Positions 33,684-42,534 are shown, numbered from the stretch's first letter. The stretch is 64,000 bases of DNA from Achromobacter pulmonis (GCF_002885955.2 NZ_POQS01000002.1:915215-979214); one strand, 5' to 3'. Notes: a model not told the origin generated them from the letters alone. Numbers and translations are program-made.

Positions 33684-33711
33684 CGCGCGCGGGCCGCCAG
33701 GCCCGTGCACC

Positions 33712-34575
33712 TTAGCCCTCCACCGCCAACTCCTCCCACCCCAGTTCACGCGTGCGCTGCAGCGCCGCGGTGACCTGGCCGGCCGCATCGCGCACGGCCT
33801 GCACCAGCTCCACGCCCTTCAGCAGCCCGGCCGTAACCGCAGCCATGAACACGTCGCCGGTGCCGTGCACCGACGGCGGGATGGCGATCTCCGGATGGGT
33901 CACGACGCTGACGGCGTCGCGCGTGACCACCGCCAACCGCAGCGTGCCGGGCTCGGCCGCCATCGGCGCGGCGCTGGTCACCACGATCCACTGCGGACCG
34001 AGCGCGATGAGTTCGCGCGCCGCGGCCACCACTTCGTCCATGGACGACAGCGTGCGGCCGGCCATCTGCTCCAGCTCGAAATGGTTCGGCGTCATGCCGT
34101 CGGCCAGCGGCACCAGCAGGTCGCGGTATTGCGCCACCAGCCCCGCGTCCACGTACAGGCCGTCGTTGCGGTCGCCCATGACCGGGTCGATGTACACGCG
34201 GACCCCGGGCCGCGCGGCGCGCAGCGCCGGCAGCCAGGCGGCCAGCAGGCCGGCCTGCCCCGGCTGGCCCAGATAGCCGCAGACCACGGCGCGCGCCACC
34301 TTGGTCACGCCGCGCTCGTCCAGCCCCTGCAACAACCCCTGGAACCAGTCCAGCGGCGTGGCCCCGCCATGCAGCGTGGGGTAATGCGGCGTATTGCTGA
34401 GAATGACGGTAGGCAGCGCGATCGCGCGCAGGCCCGCCTTGCGGAACACCGGCATGGCGGCGTTGTTGCCGACATATCCGTAGACGACCTGGGACTGGAT
34501 CGAAACAACGTCCACCTGCACGGTGACGGCGGGCAGCTCGGCCCCCGGTTGCGGGCCAGCGGCGATGGCGGTCAT
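33712..34575 (-). CDS. pdxY: Pyridoxal kinase (PdxY type)
   Basis: A 287-residue ribokinase-fold kinase phosphorylating pyridoxal to PLP. It has SIQSQVVYGYVGNNAAMP near residue 25, YIDPVMGDRNDGLYV in the middle, TPNHFELEQMAGR, and the catalytic HGTGDVFMAAVTAGLL. The length matches PdxY. Last gene of a minus-strand run behind a cupin and an XRE-cupin regulator. Such regulator-cupin-PLP sets suggest amine or amino acid metabolism. Confidence 0.88.
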   Translation of the reverse strand: MTAIAAGPQPGAELPAVTVQVDVVSIQSQVVYGYVGNNAAMPVFRKAGLRAIALPTVILSNTPHYPTLHGGATPLDWFQGLLQGLDERGVTKVARAVVCGYLGQPGQAGLLAAWLPALRAARPGVRVYIDPVMGDRNDGLYVDAGLVAQYRDLLVPLADGMTPNHFELEQMAGRTLSSMDEVVAAARELIALGPQWIVVTSAAPMAAEPGTLRLAVVTRDAVSVVTHPEIAIPPSVHGTGDVFMAAVTAGLLKGVELVQAVRDAAGQVTAALQRTRELGWEELAVEG

Positions 34576-34599
34576 GGGGCTTGCTCTCCTGGCAGGGCG

Positions 34600-34965
34600 T
34601 TACGCCATGCGGGTGACGAAATAGATCTTCTTGACGAACTGGTCCACTTCCCAGCGGCCGGTATAGCCTTCCGGCATCACGAAAGCCTCGCCCACGGTGA
34701 GTTCGTGCACCGTGCCGTCCGGATCGACCAGCCGGGCCGAGCCCTCGACGATGTAGCCGAACTCGATATAGCCGGTGGTGTTGGACTGGAACACGCCCGC
34801 CGTGCTTTCCCACACGCCGGCCTCGGCCTTGCCGGCGTTGCCTTCGAAGGCGGTCACGGTGCGGAAGGCGGCGTCGCCCGAGATCGGGCGACGCGGCTTG
34901 CCGGGCACCGGGTTCCTCATGGGGCCGGCATCGATGCGGACCAGCCGCGATTGATCGTTTTTCAT
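34600..34965 (-). CDS. Small cupin-domain protein
   Basis: A 121-residue protein with one RmlC-type cupin: AGVWESTAGVFQSN, YIEFGYIVEGSARLVDPDG and VGEAFVMPEGYTGRWEVD. It resembles the EutQ/ureidoglycine-hydrolase-like cupin group (DUF861). The usual His metal ligands are not evident; the E in GYIEFGYIVEG is. The activity is unknown. It lies 24 bp upstream of pdxY and probably shares its transcript. Confidence 0.78.
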   Translation of the reverse strand: MKNDQSRLVRIDAGPMRNPVPGKPRRPISGDAAFRTVTAFEGNAGKAEAGVWESTAGVFQSNTTGYIEFGYIVEGSARLVDPDGTVHELTVGEAFVMPEGYTGRWEVDQFVKKIYFVTRMA

Positions 34966-35021
34966 GGCATTTCCTGTGTCTGCTGTATCTGTATCAGCAT
35001 TATGCGGCAGACCGGAACGCT

Positions 35022-35576
35022 TCAGTGCGCCGCCACCACCAGCACCTCGGCCATTGCCCGGCTGACGGTGCGCATGCGGTGCGGCAATTCCGAGTCGAAA
35101 TACACGGAATCGCCGGTTTCCAGGCGGAACTGGCGTTCGCCCACGCGCACTTCGACGGCGCCCTTGAGCACCAGCAGGAATTCCTCGCCGGGATGCGGAA
35201 ACACCGCGGCGTCGTCCGGGAACTCGCGCGGCGGATGCACCACGAAAGGCTCCATCGCCTTGACCTTGCGGCGCCCGGCCAGCGATTCGTAGTGGTAGGC
35301 GCTGCCCAGGCCGCGGCGCTGCAGCGCCTCGCGGTCGGCCACCCGCACCACGCTGACCACCTCGTCCTGCGCGGCCTGCTCCGACCCCACCAGCTGGGAC
35401 ACGCCCACGCCATAGGCCTCGGCCAGCCTCAGCACGGTCGAGATGGACGGCTCGCTCAGGCCCCGCTCCAGCTTCGAGAGGTAGCTCTTGGTCAATCCGG
35501 TGCGCTGCGCCAGCTGTTCCAGGGACAGGGACTGCTGGCGCCGCAGGGCGCGCAGGCGATGCGGCAGGTCGATCAT
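35022..35576 (-). CDS. XRE-family regulator with C-terminal cupin
   Basis: A 184-residue transcription factor. HTH at the N-terminus (LRALRRQQSLSLEQLAQRTGLTKSYLSKLERGLSEPS), cupin at about 105-175 (HPGEEFLLVLKGAVEVRVGE...DSVYFDSELPHRMRT). The ATG at 35576 is used; a TTG two codons upstream is also possible. It precedes the cupin and pdxY genes, which it probably controls. Not a close duplicate of the XRE-cupin gene at 25673. Confidence 0.85.
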   Translation of the reverse strand: MIDLPHRLRALRRQQSLSLEQLAQRTGLTKSYLSKLERGLSEPSISTVLRLAEAYGVGVSQLVGSEQAAQDEVVSVVRVADREALQRRGLGSAYHYESLAGRRKVKAMEPFVVHPPREFPDDAAVFPHPGEEFLLVLKGAVEVRVGERQFRLETGDSVYFDSELPHRMRTVSRAMAEVLVVAAH

Positions 35577-35651
35577 GGACAAAAGGGTTGCGAAAATCCA
35601 ACCGCAAAGAATGCCCTAAACCGGCCCGCCCGTCGAGCCGCCGCGTCGCTT

Positions 35652-36461
35652 TCAGGCGAGCGCGTCGGGGTGCGCGCGCAGCGCGCGCCGCGCGAAATAC
35701 GAAAACCCCACCTGTGAACGCTTGGGCGTCAGGATCCAGTCGTGGGCCTCGCGGCCCAGCGCCGGCGGGATCGGCTGGATCTTGCCGGCGGCCATGGCCA
35801 GCAGCTGCATGCGCGCCGCGCGCTCGAACTGCAGCGCCAGCACGCAGGCCTCTTCCACCGACCCGGCCGCCACCAGCATGCCGTGGTGCGACAGCAGAAT
35901 GGCGCGCTTGGCGCCCAGCGCGGCCGAGATGATCTCGCCCTCTTCATTGCCCACCGGCACGCCCGGCCAGTCCTTCAGGAAGGCCACGTCGTCGTACAGC
36001 GGGCAATTATCCATGTGCGAAATCTCCAGCGGCACCTCCAGCATCGACAGCGACGCGGCATGCAACGGATGCGTATGGATGATGCAGTTCACGTCCGGAC
36101 GGGCGCGGTAGATCCACGAGTGGAAGCGGTTGGCCGGATTCGGCATGCCCCCGCCCTCCTGGACGCGCAGGTCCTCATCGACCAGCAGCAGATTGCTGGC
36201 GGTGATCTCGTCGAACCCCAGGCCCAGCCGCTGCGTGAAATAGCGGTCCGGCTCCGGCGCACGCGCGGTGATCTGCCCGGCCAGGCCCGAGTCGTGGCCG
36301 CCGTCGAACAGGATGCGGCACGTCAGCGCCAGCTTCTCGCGCAGGCTCCAGTCGGGCGTCTCGAACTGGCGCTGCATCTCGGCTTGCGCGCGCGCGATCA
36401 GTTCATCTTTTCCCAAGTGCATCGTATCGGCCATCATTGCTCCATCGGATTGAGTCGTCAT
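35652..36461 (-). CDS. Class II aldolase/adducin domain protein
   Basis: A 269-residue protein with the class II aldolase fold. Metal-binding histidines are in IIHTHPLHAASLS and in LLSHHGMLVAAGS. GLAGQITAR and FHSWIYRARPDV complete the motif set, and GFDEITASNLLLVD matches the adducin head. Members are fuculose-phosphate-type aldolases and decarboxylases, substrate uncertain. The ATG at 36461 overlaps the GST stop (ATGA). An internal ATG at 36434 with GGAG at good spacing is an alternative start. Confidence 0.8.
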   Translation of the reverse strand: MTTQSDGAMMADTMHLGKDELIARAQAEMQRQFETPDWSLREKLALTCRILFDGGHDSGLAGQITARAPEPDRYFTQRLGLGFDEITASNLLLVDEDLRVQEGGGMPNPANRFHSWIYRARPDVNCIIHTHPLHAASLSMLEVPLEISHMDNCPLYDDVAFLKDWPGVPVGNEEGEIISAALGAKRAILLSHHGMLVAAGSVEEACVLALQFERAARMQLLAMAAGKIQPIPPALGREAHDWILTPKRSQVGFSYFARRALRAHPDALA

Positions 36462-37099
36462 GCCGCTTCGATCAACGGCGTAAAGCCCGGCAAGGCGCGC
36501 ATGCGCGCCAGCCAGGCGTCGATATGGGTGAAGGCGGACAGGTCGTAGCCGCCCTCCGCCGCCATGCTGGTATAGGGAAACAGCGCGATGTCGGCGATGG
36601 TGGGCGCGCTCCCGACCAGATAGTCCCGGCCCGCCAGGTGCGCGTCCATCCAGGCCGCCGCCTTCATGCCGATCTCGCGCCATGCCCGCATGGCGGGATC
36701 GTCCACCTGCGCCGTGCGGCGCAGATGGATCAGCAGCCGCGGCTGCGCGAAGGCATGCATGTGCTGGGTCTGCTCGAAACTCAGCCAGCTGCTGACCTGC
36801 GCCTGCGCCAGCCGCCCGGCCGGCAGCCAGGGCGTGCCCTGCCCCAGATACCAGAGTATGGCCTGCGACTCGGCCAGCCACTGGCCCTCCGGCGTAAGCA
36901 GCACCGGCACCTGGCGCCACGGATTGAGCCGCGCGAAGGCCTCGGTCTCCAGGTCTCCCTGCACGATGTCGAACGTGCGCCGCACGATGGGCAGCCCCAT
37001 GTAGCCGCAGGCCAGCCGTACCTTCCAGGCGTTGCCGGAGCGCAATGTGTCGGCCAGCTCCAGCGGCTTGCCCGCCAGGGGATGAGGAATCGGGTTCAT
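36458..37099 (-). CDS. Glutathione S-transferase-like protein
   Basis: A 213-residue two-domain GST. Thioredoxin-like N-domain with SGNAWKVRLACGYMGL and the cis-Pro/Ser turn RQVPVLLTPEGQWLAESQAIL, where Glu-Ser binds the gamma-Glu of glutathione. Helical C-domain with GSAPTIADIALFPYTSMA. The first-domain Ser (SGN) is a possible catalytic residue. Lies between a Bug receptor and the aldolase-like protein, in an operon that may process a carboxylic acid. Confidence 0.83.
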   Translation of the reverse strand: MNPIPHPLAGKPLELADTLRSGNAWKVRLACGYMGLPIVRRTFDIVQGDLETEAFARLNPWRQVPVLLTPEGQWLAESQAILWYLGQGTPWLPAGRLAQAQVSSWLSFEQTQHMHAFAQPRLLIHLRRTAQVDDPAMRAWREIGMKAAAWMDAHLAGRDYLVGSAPTIADIALFPYTSMAAEGGYDLSAFTHIDAWLARMRALPGFTPLIEAA

Positions 37100-37102
37100 C
37101 GG

Positions 37103-38074
37103 TCAGTCCATCCTGATGTCGGCGCGCTTGACGATCTCGGCCCACTTGGCCTTCTCCCCGGCGATGAAGCGCCGGTACTCGTCCGGCGTGCCGGTATACA
37201 GCTGCGTGCCCTGCGCAGCCAGCCGCTGCCGCAGCTCGGGCGAGGCCAGCGTCTTCTGCAAGGCCGCGTTCAAGGTTTCCAGCACGGCGGGCGGCGTGCC
37301 CGACGGCGCGAAAAACGCGTTCCACGAACTGATCTGCAGCCCCGGATCGCCCACCTCGGCCGCCGTCGGCACGTCGGGCGCGGACGGCAGGCGCTGGTCG
37401 GCGGCCACCGCCAGCGCGCGCAGCCTGCCCGAAGCCGCATGCGGCATGATCACCGGGCTGGCGTCCATCACCACGTCCACCTGCCCGCCGATCGCCGCGT
37501 TCACCGCCTCGCTGCCGCTCTTGAACGGCACGTGCATCACGTCCACGTTCGCCGTCAGCTTCAGCAGCTCCAGGCCCAGATGGGGCGAACTGGCGTTGCC
37601 CGCCGAGCCGAAATTCAGCTTGGCCGGATTGGCCCGCGCGTAGGCCACGAATTCGCCGAACGTCGCCGCCGGCAGCCCGGCCCGCACCGCCAGCAGGTAC
37701 GGCGAGCCGGACACCATGCCCACGGGTACGAACTTGTCCGCATCGTAGCCGAGCTTGCGGTAGATCAGCGGATTCACCACCTGCGTGCCCACCGTGCCCA
37801 TGAAGATCGTATAGCCGTCGGCCGGCGCCGTGGCCGCCAACTGCGCCGCGATCACCCCGCCCGCGCCCGGCCGGTTCTCGACCACCACGCCCTGCCCCAG
37901 CGCTTCGCCCATCCCCTGGCTGACCTGCCGCGCGACGATATCCGTGATCCCGCCCGCGCCGAACGGCACCACCAGCCGTATCGGCCGCTCCGGATACGCC
38001 GCCGCCTGCGCGCCGCTTCCGCCCGCCACTGCCGCCGCCAGCGCCAGCGCGCTGGCCATGCTCTTGAACCCCAT
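37103..38074 (-). CDS. Tripartite tricarboxylate transporter receptor (Bug/TctC family)
   Basis: A 323-residue periplasmic receptor with a signal peptide ending AQA near residue 25. It has the diagnostic YPERPIRLVVPFGAGGITDIVARQVSQ, VVENRPGAGGVIAAQLAA and PYLLAVRAGLPAATFGEFV. Bug proteins bind carboxylates or amides and are expanded in Bordetella-like bacteria. AAAGGGGA lies 6-8 nt before the ATG, fixing the start. First gene of the operon with GST and aldolase; no TctAB genes are nearby. Confidence 0.9.
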   Translation of the reverse strand: MGFKSMASALALAAAVAGGSGAQAAAYPERPIRLVVPFGAGGITDIVARQVSQGMGEALGQGVVVENRPGAGGVIAAQLAATAPADGYTIFMGTVGTQVVNPLIYRKLGYDADKFVPVGMVSGSPYLLAVRAGLPAATFGEFVAYARANPAKLNFGSAGNASSPHLGLELLKLTANVDVMHVPFKSGSEAVNAAIGGQVDVVMDASPVIMPHAASGRLRALAVAADQRLPSAPDVPTAAEVGDPGLQISSWNAFFAPSGTPPAVLETLNAALQKTLASPELRQRLAAQGTQLYTGTPDEYRRFIAGEKAKWAEIVKRADIRMD

Positions 38075-38118
38075 GTCGATCCCCTTTATGCCGCAATCAT
38101 GTTTGCGATGACACAAAG

Positions 38119-38132
38119 TGTCCTATAGAACA
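38119..38132. promoter_or_regulatory. Imperfect palindrome upstream of the Bug operon
   Basis: TGTCCTATAGAACA reads TGTyCTATAGrACA, a near-perfect 14-bp inverted repeat 45 bp before the Bug start. Spacing and shape fit a GntR- or XRE-type operator. No adjacent GntR gene is seen. Confidence 0.4.
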
Positions 38133-38467
38133 TTGATTTTCCGCAAGCGAAACGATGCAGGGGAAATCCCTGAGGGGTGGGATAGGGGTCGGTTATTCGT
38201 TGGAGTCCGTTTTTGGCTTTGGCGGGGAAGACGCGCCAATGGGGAGGACGACGATTTGTTCTGTTCTGCGCGGACGGACGAGCCGCGGGCTGAAGGAAGG
38301 CGACCTTCTTGGCGAGCGCGATGAACGGGCGTAACGGTCTTGGCCCGCGGAATTGGGGTACGCGGCACGGAGAAGCTTGTGGTCGGTAGCCGTTTCCGGC
38401 CCCGGGGCGGGGCCCCGCTCCCACATACGCCGATGAGTACCGCTAAAACTTGCCTATGCGACACCCA
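38133..38467. other. Gene-free spacer
   Basis: About 335 bp without a convincing gene. Open frames on both strands here encode Arg/Pro/Ser-rich strings without start signals. It contains a GC-rich inverted repeat around GGCCCCGGGGCGGGGCCCCG (near 38398-38417) and a GGCACG that lacks the right -12 spacing. The aminophenol-dioxygenase-like genes end at its right edge, so part of it may be a terminator region. Confidence 0.5.
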
Positions 38468-39280
38468 CTACGGAAGCCTGAACTCCACGACAGCGCCCCC
38501 GCTCCCATATAGCGGCGCATATTCATGCACGACAGCCTGCCTGAAACCGCCGCCCATCGCGCCCAGCAGCCAGTGAAAGTGCTTCAGGCCCATGTCCGGG
38601 CGTGCCTGCTCGGCGTATTCGGGCAGGATGGCGCGTACCGCATCCACATCGCCGCCTTCGATCAGCGCGAGCAGCCGGCGATTCCACGCGTCGTCGTTTT
38701 CGGACACGTAGCGGTCTTTCCGGAGATCGATGTTTTCCCGGAACATGCTGTTGGACAAACCGCCGATACCCACGACGGCGACACGCTTGTCGTGCAAGGC
38801 GGCGGCGGCGATGGCGCCCAGTTGCTCGGTCTGCTCGCCGCTGTGGTAAAGATTGTTTGCGGCGGCGACCATGGGAAGCGCAGATGTTCCGAAGCCCATC
38901 AGCGTGGCGGCGGTTATCGTGCCGGTATCGATCGGAAACTGGTCGTAGTCCACGCCGCGCGTCTTGATTCCCGCACCGTTGCAGGCATCGATACAGCGCT
39001 GCGCCAGTGCGGGCTCCGAATGGATGTCGAACGGTTGCTCGCCAAACTCGTGCCAGTTTTCATCGACATGCAGGCCCGTGCTGCGCGGCCGGGTAATCCA
39101 CAATTGGTCCAGCACCGCGAACCACTGAGTGGAGTAGACCAGCACGCAATCGGGTCTGGATGCGGCAAGCGATTCGCCGACTGTGGCCAAGGCGTCTCGA
39201 AGGCGTCCCCAGGGCGCGATGTCGGGCCGCAGCTGCGGCAGCGGGCTGCCCGGAACCAGTAATGCCGATACGATGGACAT
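38468..39280 (-). CDS. amnA: 2-Aminophenol 1,6-dioxygenase-like alpha subunit
   Basis: A 270-residue class III extradiol (LigB-superfamily) protein. It opens VSALLVPGSPLPQLRPDIAP, where the catalytic subunit has the metal His, and it lacks the second His of the SPHW motif (YSTQWF). It is therefore the non-catalytic alpha subunit expected for the aminophenol 1,6-dioxygenase heterotetramer. GGGGAG precedes the ATG. It follows the beta subunit by 27 bp. The exact substrate (2-aminophenol, catechol or another) is inferred from similarity to AmnA/CnbCa. Confidence 0.72.
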   Translation of the reverse strand: MSIVSALLVPGSPLPQLRPDIAPWGRLRDALATVGESLAASRPDCVLVYSTQWFAVLDQLWITRPRSTGLHVDENWHEFGEQPFDIHSEPALAQRCIDACNGAGIKTRGVDYDQFPIDTGTITAATLMGFGTSALPMVAAANNLYHSGEQTEQLGAIAAAALHDKRVAVVGIGGLSNSMFRENIDLRKDRYVSENDDAWNRRLLALIEGGDVDAVRAILPEYAEQARPDMGLKHFHWLLGAMGGGFRQAVVHEYAPLYGSGGAVVEFRLP

Positions 39281-39307
39281 GAGATCTCCCCTTTTCTTTG
39301 CGTGCCG

Positions 39308-40288
<981 letters not shown>

Positions 40289-40289
40289 T

Positions 40290-40312
40290 TAAGATGTGTA
40301 CGTACTATCTTA
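40290..40312. promoter_or_regulatory. Inverted repeat between amnB and the MarR gene
   Basis: TAAGAT (40290-40295) and ATCTTA (40307-40312) are perfect 6-bp arms around an 11-nt centre that itself contains GTACGTAC. It lies in an AT-rich divergent region 58 bp before the amnB start and is a likely MarR operator controlling both directions. Confidence 0.55.
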
Positions 40313-40389
40313 TCGAAAGAGAAATTTCCTCGGAACATGGTAGTTACCCTTTAGTCGATTGCGGCAACAATGCTGGGTCCCAGCGTAAT

Positions 40390-40959
40390 ATGGCTCACCA
40401 CCCTGGAAACAAGCCCAGCACGATGCCTCCAAAACATCCAGTCCGTCCCGCTCGCGCGGGTTCTTCGCGTCCGATGATCACGCCGGAAGTGCAGGTCCTA
40501 TTGCAGAACTTCCGGCTCGAAAATGTGCCGTCCCATCTGCTGCGGCGCGCGCATTTCAAGGCCGAAGAGATCTTCGCCAACACCTTTTCCCGCGAAAGCG
40601 TCACGCCAAGACAGAAAGCGGCCTTGATCCTGCTCCATCAAGATCCCGGACTCAGCCAGAACGCATTGGCCGAACGGCTCGCCATGGACCGCAACACCGT
40701 CGCCGAGATGATCAAGCGCATGCACCGCGGCGGGCTCATAGAGCGCAGGCCCTCGCCCACGGACGCGCGCGCCTATCAGCTTTACATTGCGCCGGCCGGC
40801 GTGGAGCTGCTGTGCCGCGTCATGCCGCGAGACGCCACGGTGGAAGACCAATTACTCGCCCGGCTGCCCGAGGAATACCGGAGTCTCTTCGTGAAATGCC
40901 TGCGCCTGATCGCGGACGACGAAGCCCCCGTCAAGAACGACGGCCGCTCGGCCGCCTAG
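40390..40959 (+). CDS. MarR-family transcriptional regulator
   Basis: A 189-residue regulator. The winged HTH is clear in [42 protein letters not shown] and [19 protein letters not shown]. The frame is open upstream to 40294, but that start lies inside the inverted repeat. ATG 40390 is taken; 40423 and 40474 are also possible and no start has a clear Shine-Dalgarno. Divergent from the aminophenol-dioxygenase-like genes, which it probably represses until an aromatic ligand binds. Confidence 0.83.
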   Translation: MAHHPGNKPSTMPPKHPVRPARAGSSRPMITPEVQVLLQNFRLENVPSHLLRRAHFKAEEIFANTFSRESVTPRQKAALILLHQDPGLSQNALAERLAMDRNTVAEMIKRMHRGGLIERRPSPTDARAYQLYIAPAGVELLCRVMPRDATVEDQLLARLPEEYRSLFVKCLRLIADDEAPVKNDGRSAA

Positions 40960-41150
40960 CGCGGCTGGACGTTGCGCGTCGGCGTTATGCGCCAGAACGT
41001 GTTCGAGAGATCGTCGGCGACGATCAGCGCGCCTTTCGGATCGACCGTCACGCCTACCGGACGACCGCGGGCCGTCCGCCCTGGTCTGGCCCGGCCGGTA
41101 AGCGAACCGCAGAACGGCGTCCTGGTTGGCGACATAGCGCCGTTTTTGGC
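40956..41150 (-). pseudogene. Remnant of a PQQ-type sugar (sorbosone) dehydrogenase
   Basis: Two pieces of a sorbosone/glucose dehydrogenase-like beta-propeller survive. One frame gives [20 protein letters not shown], like the early YVAN-DAVVRF-YRPGE segment of the family. A different frame gives [20 protein letters not shown] and then SNTFWRITP, the usual C-terminus, ending at a stop overlapping the MarR stop. Several hundred residues between them are missing and the frame changes, so an internal deletion has destroyed the gene. Confidence 0.6.
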
Positions 41151-41159
41151 AGGGCGGCC

Positions 41160-41429
41160 TTACGGCGCCGCGACGCGCTGACTGATCCTGCCCGAATCGA
41201 TCAGCAGTTTCAGATAGGCCGTTCCCTCCTGGATGGCGCTAGCCGGCGTATCGCGGGGCGTAAGCGGGCATGGAATGCACCAATCCACGAGAACCAAGGT
41301 GGAGCGCGTGACCTGGACGAGCGGCAGAAAGCCCTCGGGAAGCGTGCCGCGCTGTTCCAGGCAGCGTAACGGCACGGCGCGCACGCCCAGGCGGAATCCT
41401 TTGTGTTCGGTAAGGACAAGGTCATTCAT
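41160..41429 (-). CDS. Small protein of unknown function downstream of hsp20
   Basis: An 89-residue product starting MNDLVLTEHKGFRLGVRAVP, with no signal peptide or clear membrane helix. I recognise no family. GGAGC lies just before the ATG. It follows the hsp20 gene in the same direction after a long perfect hairpin, so it may be the weakly expressed tail of the heat-shock operon. Confidence 0.5.
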   Translation of the reverse strand: MNDLVLTEHKGFRLGVRAVPLRCLEQRGTLPEGFLPLVQVTRSTLVLVDWCIPCPLTPRDTPASAIQEGTAYLKLLIDSGRISQRVAAP

Positions 41430-41441
41430 GGAGCGGCTCCG

Positions 41442-41476
41442 GCGCGCCGCGGCGGTGCAGAGCCGCCGCGGCGCGC
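41442..41476 (-). terminator. 14-bp perfect hairpin after hsp20
   Basis: Arms 41442-41455 and 41463-41476 pair perfectly (GCGCGCCGCGGCGG) around a 7-nt loop. It lies 9 bp past the hsp20 stop on the minus strand. No U-run follows; it may be an attenuator or mRNA-stabilising stem before the 89-residue gene. Confidence 0.45.
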
Positions 41477-41484
41477 GCAATGCA

Positions 41485-41868
41485 TCACGCCATCGTCACC
41501 GGAATCTGGCGCGGCTGCGCTTCGCGAATGCGGGGCACTCGCAGCGTCAGCACGCCTTGCCGCAGGCTGGCTTGGATCGCCTCCTTGTCAAACTCCGGCC
41601 CCAGCCTGAAGGAGCGGCGAAACAGCGGTTCGCGCAGTTCGCCATGGATCAGCCGGACACCGGCGGGAACCGGAACCGCGGCTTCGCCTTCGATGACCAG
41701 CACCTCCGATTCCACCTTGACGCTCAACCTGTCCTTCGTGACGCCAGGCAGGTCCGCCAGGACGGTGACGCCCGCAGCGTCTTCAAAGATGTCGACCGCG
41801 GGCAGATTGGCGGGACGTTGCTCATTGGAACGGCCGCCCTGTTCAACAAGTTCGTTACGCTCGTTCAT
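41485..41868 (-). CDS. Hsp20-family small heat-shock protein
   Basis: A 127-residue holdase. Alpha-crystallin domain at about 22-118: PAVDIFEDAAGVTVLADLPGV, LSVKVESEVLVIEGEA, FRRSFRLGPEFD, and the closing ASLRQGVLTLRVP. The C-terminal I-x-I-type motif is IPV in RQIPVTMA. AGGAGGAACGATC precedes the ATG. Second gene after another hsp20 from which it differs strongly, so hetero-oligomers are possible. Confidence 0.92.
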   Translation of the reverse strand: MNERNELVEQGGRSNEQRPANLPAVDIFEDAAGVTVLADLPGVTKDRLSVKVESEVLVIEGEAAVPVPAGVRLIHGELREPLFRRSFRLGPEFDKEAIQASLRQGVLTLRVPRIREAQPRQIPVTMA

Positions 41869-41905
41869 GATCGTTCCTCCTGAGTAGGATGAGGGGAAGC
41901 TTGCA

Positions 41906-42349
41906 TCACTGGATTGCAACAAGCCGCGGCTTCGACGACTCTTTCTTCTTGATGGATATCAGCAGGCAGCCGTCGATGTACCGCGCCTCGACCTTGTCCG
42001 GATCGACGTCGCCGGGCAACTCGATGACGCGCGTGAAATTCCCCTCGGCGCGTTCCCGAGCGTAGTAACGGCCGTTATCCGGCAAGGGCGGCATGCTCCG
42101 CGTGCCGCTGATGGTGAGCAGCCCCTTCTCTATGGATACTTTCAAGGCGTCGGGTTCGATGCCGGGGACGAAACCGACGACCACAGCGGCGTCATCCGAA
42201 ACCCCGATGTTGACGGGCGGGAAGCGTCCGCGTGGCAACGACCGCAATGTGGCCGGCAAGCCCGCGCTGCGAAAGATCCGGTCCATCTGCTCCTGGACCG
42301 CGTCAAAGAGAGAATCGAAACCGCTGTCGCTAAAAGGGTAGTTGGCCAT
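41906..42349 (-). CDS. Hsp20-family small heat-shock protein
   Basis: A 147-residue holdase. The N-terminal arm FDSLFDAVQEQMDRIFRSAG is typical of class A small heat-shock proteins. The alpha-crystallin domain spans about 45-140 (VNIGVSDDAAVVVGFVPGIE, LKVSIEKGLLTISGTR, YYARERAEGNFTRVIELPG, ARYIDGCLLISIKKK). It ends KPRLVAIQ. First gene of the hsp20 pair, with a strong GGGAGGT ribosome site that may be masked by a hairpin, and an RpoH-like promoter upstream. Confidence 0.92.
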   Translation of the reverse strand: MANYPFSDSGFDSLFDAVQEQMDRIFRSAGLPATLRSLPRGRFPPVNIGVSDDAAVVVGFVPGIEPDALKVSIEKGLLTISGTRSMPPLPDNGRYYARERAEGNFTRVIELPGDVDPDKVEARYIDGCLLISIKKKESSKPRLVAIQ

Positions 42350-42354
42350 AATTA

Positions 42355-42376
42355 CCTCCCAAGTTCGTCTGGAAGG
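42355..42376 (-). promoter_or_regulatory. Possible RNA thermometer hairpin at the hsp20 ribosome site
   Basis: In the minus-strand mRNA CCUUCC (42371-42376) can pair with the Shine-Dalgarno GGGAGG (42355-42360) around a 10-nt loop, including one G-U pair. Masking of the SD by a short, wobble-containing stem is the principle of ROSE-type thermometers. This is inferred from pairing only. Confidence 0.35.
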
Positions 42377-42433
42377 ACCGAGACCGCGCCACGTCGCCGC
42401 AAGAGCGACCGGCACTCGATCGCTTCAATGCGG

Positions 42434-42461
42434 ATATAGGATTCAACCGCGCGGATTCAAG
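42434..42461 (-). promoter_or_regulatory. RpoH-like promoter of the hsp20 operon
   Basis: On the minus strand CTTGAA (42456-42461) is followed after 15 bp by CCTATAT (42434-42440). This resembles sigma-32 promoters (CTTGAA, CCCATNT) with one change at -10. It lies about 85 bp before the hsp20 start. Confidence 0.5.
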
Positions 42462-42534
42462 AGTCCGGGTCCTTTGATTTAAAAAATGGCGGTCCCGGGC
42501 GCTATAGATTTTTTCTGCGGCCCGTTGCAACGAC

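Noticed and set aside
38364..38376. GGCACGGAGAAGC as a further sigma-54 site
   Set aside because: The GC comes one base too early (nine, not ten, between GG and GC), there is no TTGC, and no gene start lies near.
38123..38464. A 113-codon minus-strand frame in the spacer before the amn genes
   Set aside because: Composition is Arg/Pro/Ser-rich without start signals or domain. Judged non-coding.
40294..40389. Upstream ATG of the MarR gene
   Set aside because: It lies inside the inverted repeat that looks like the operator, and the extra residues are not part of the MarR fold.
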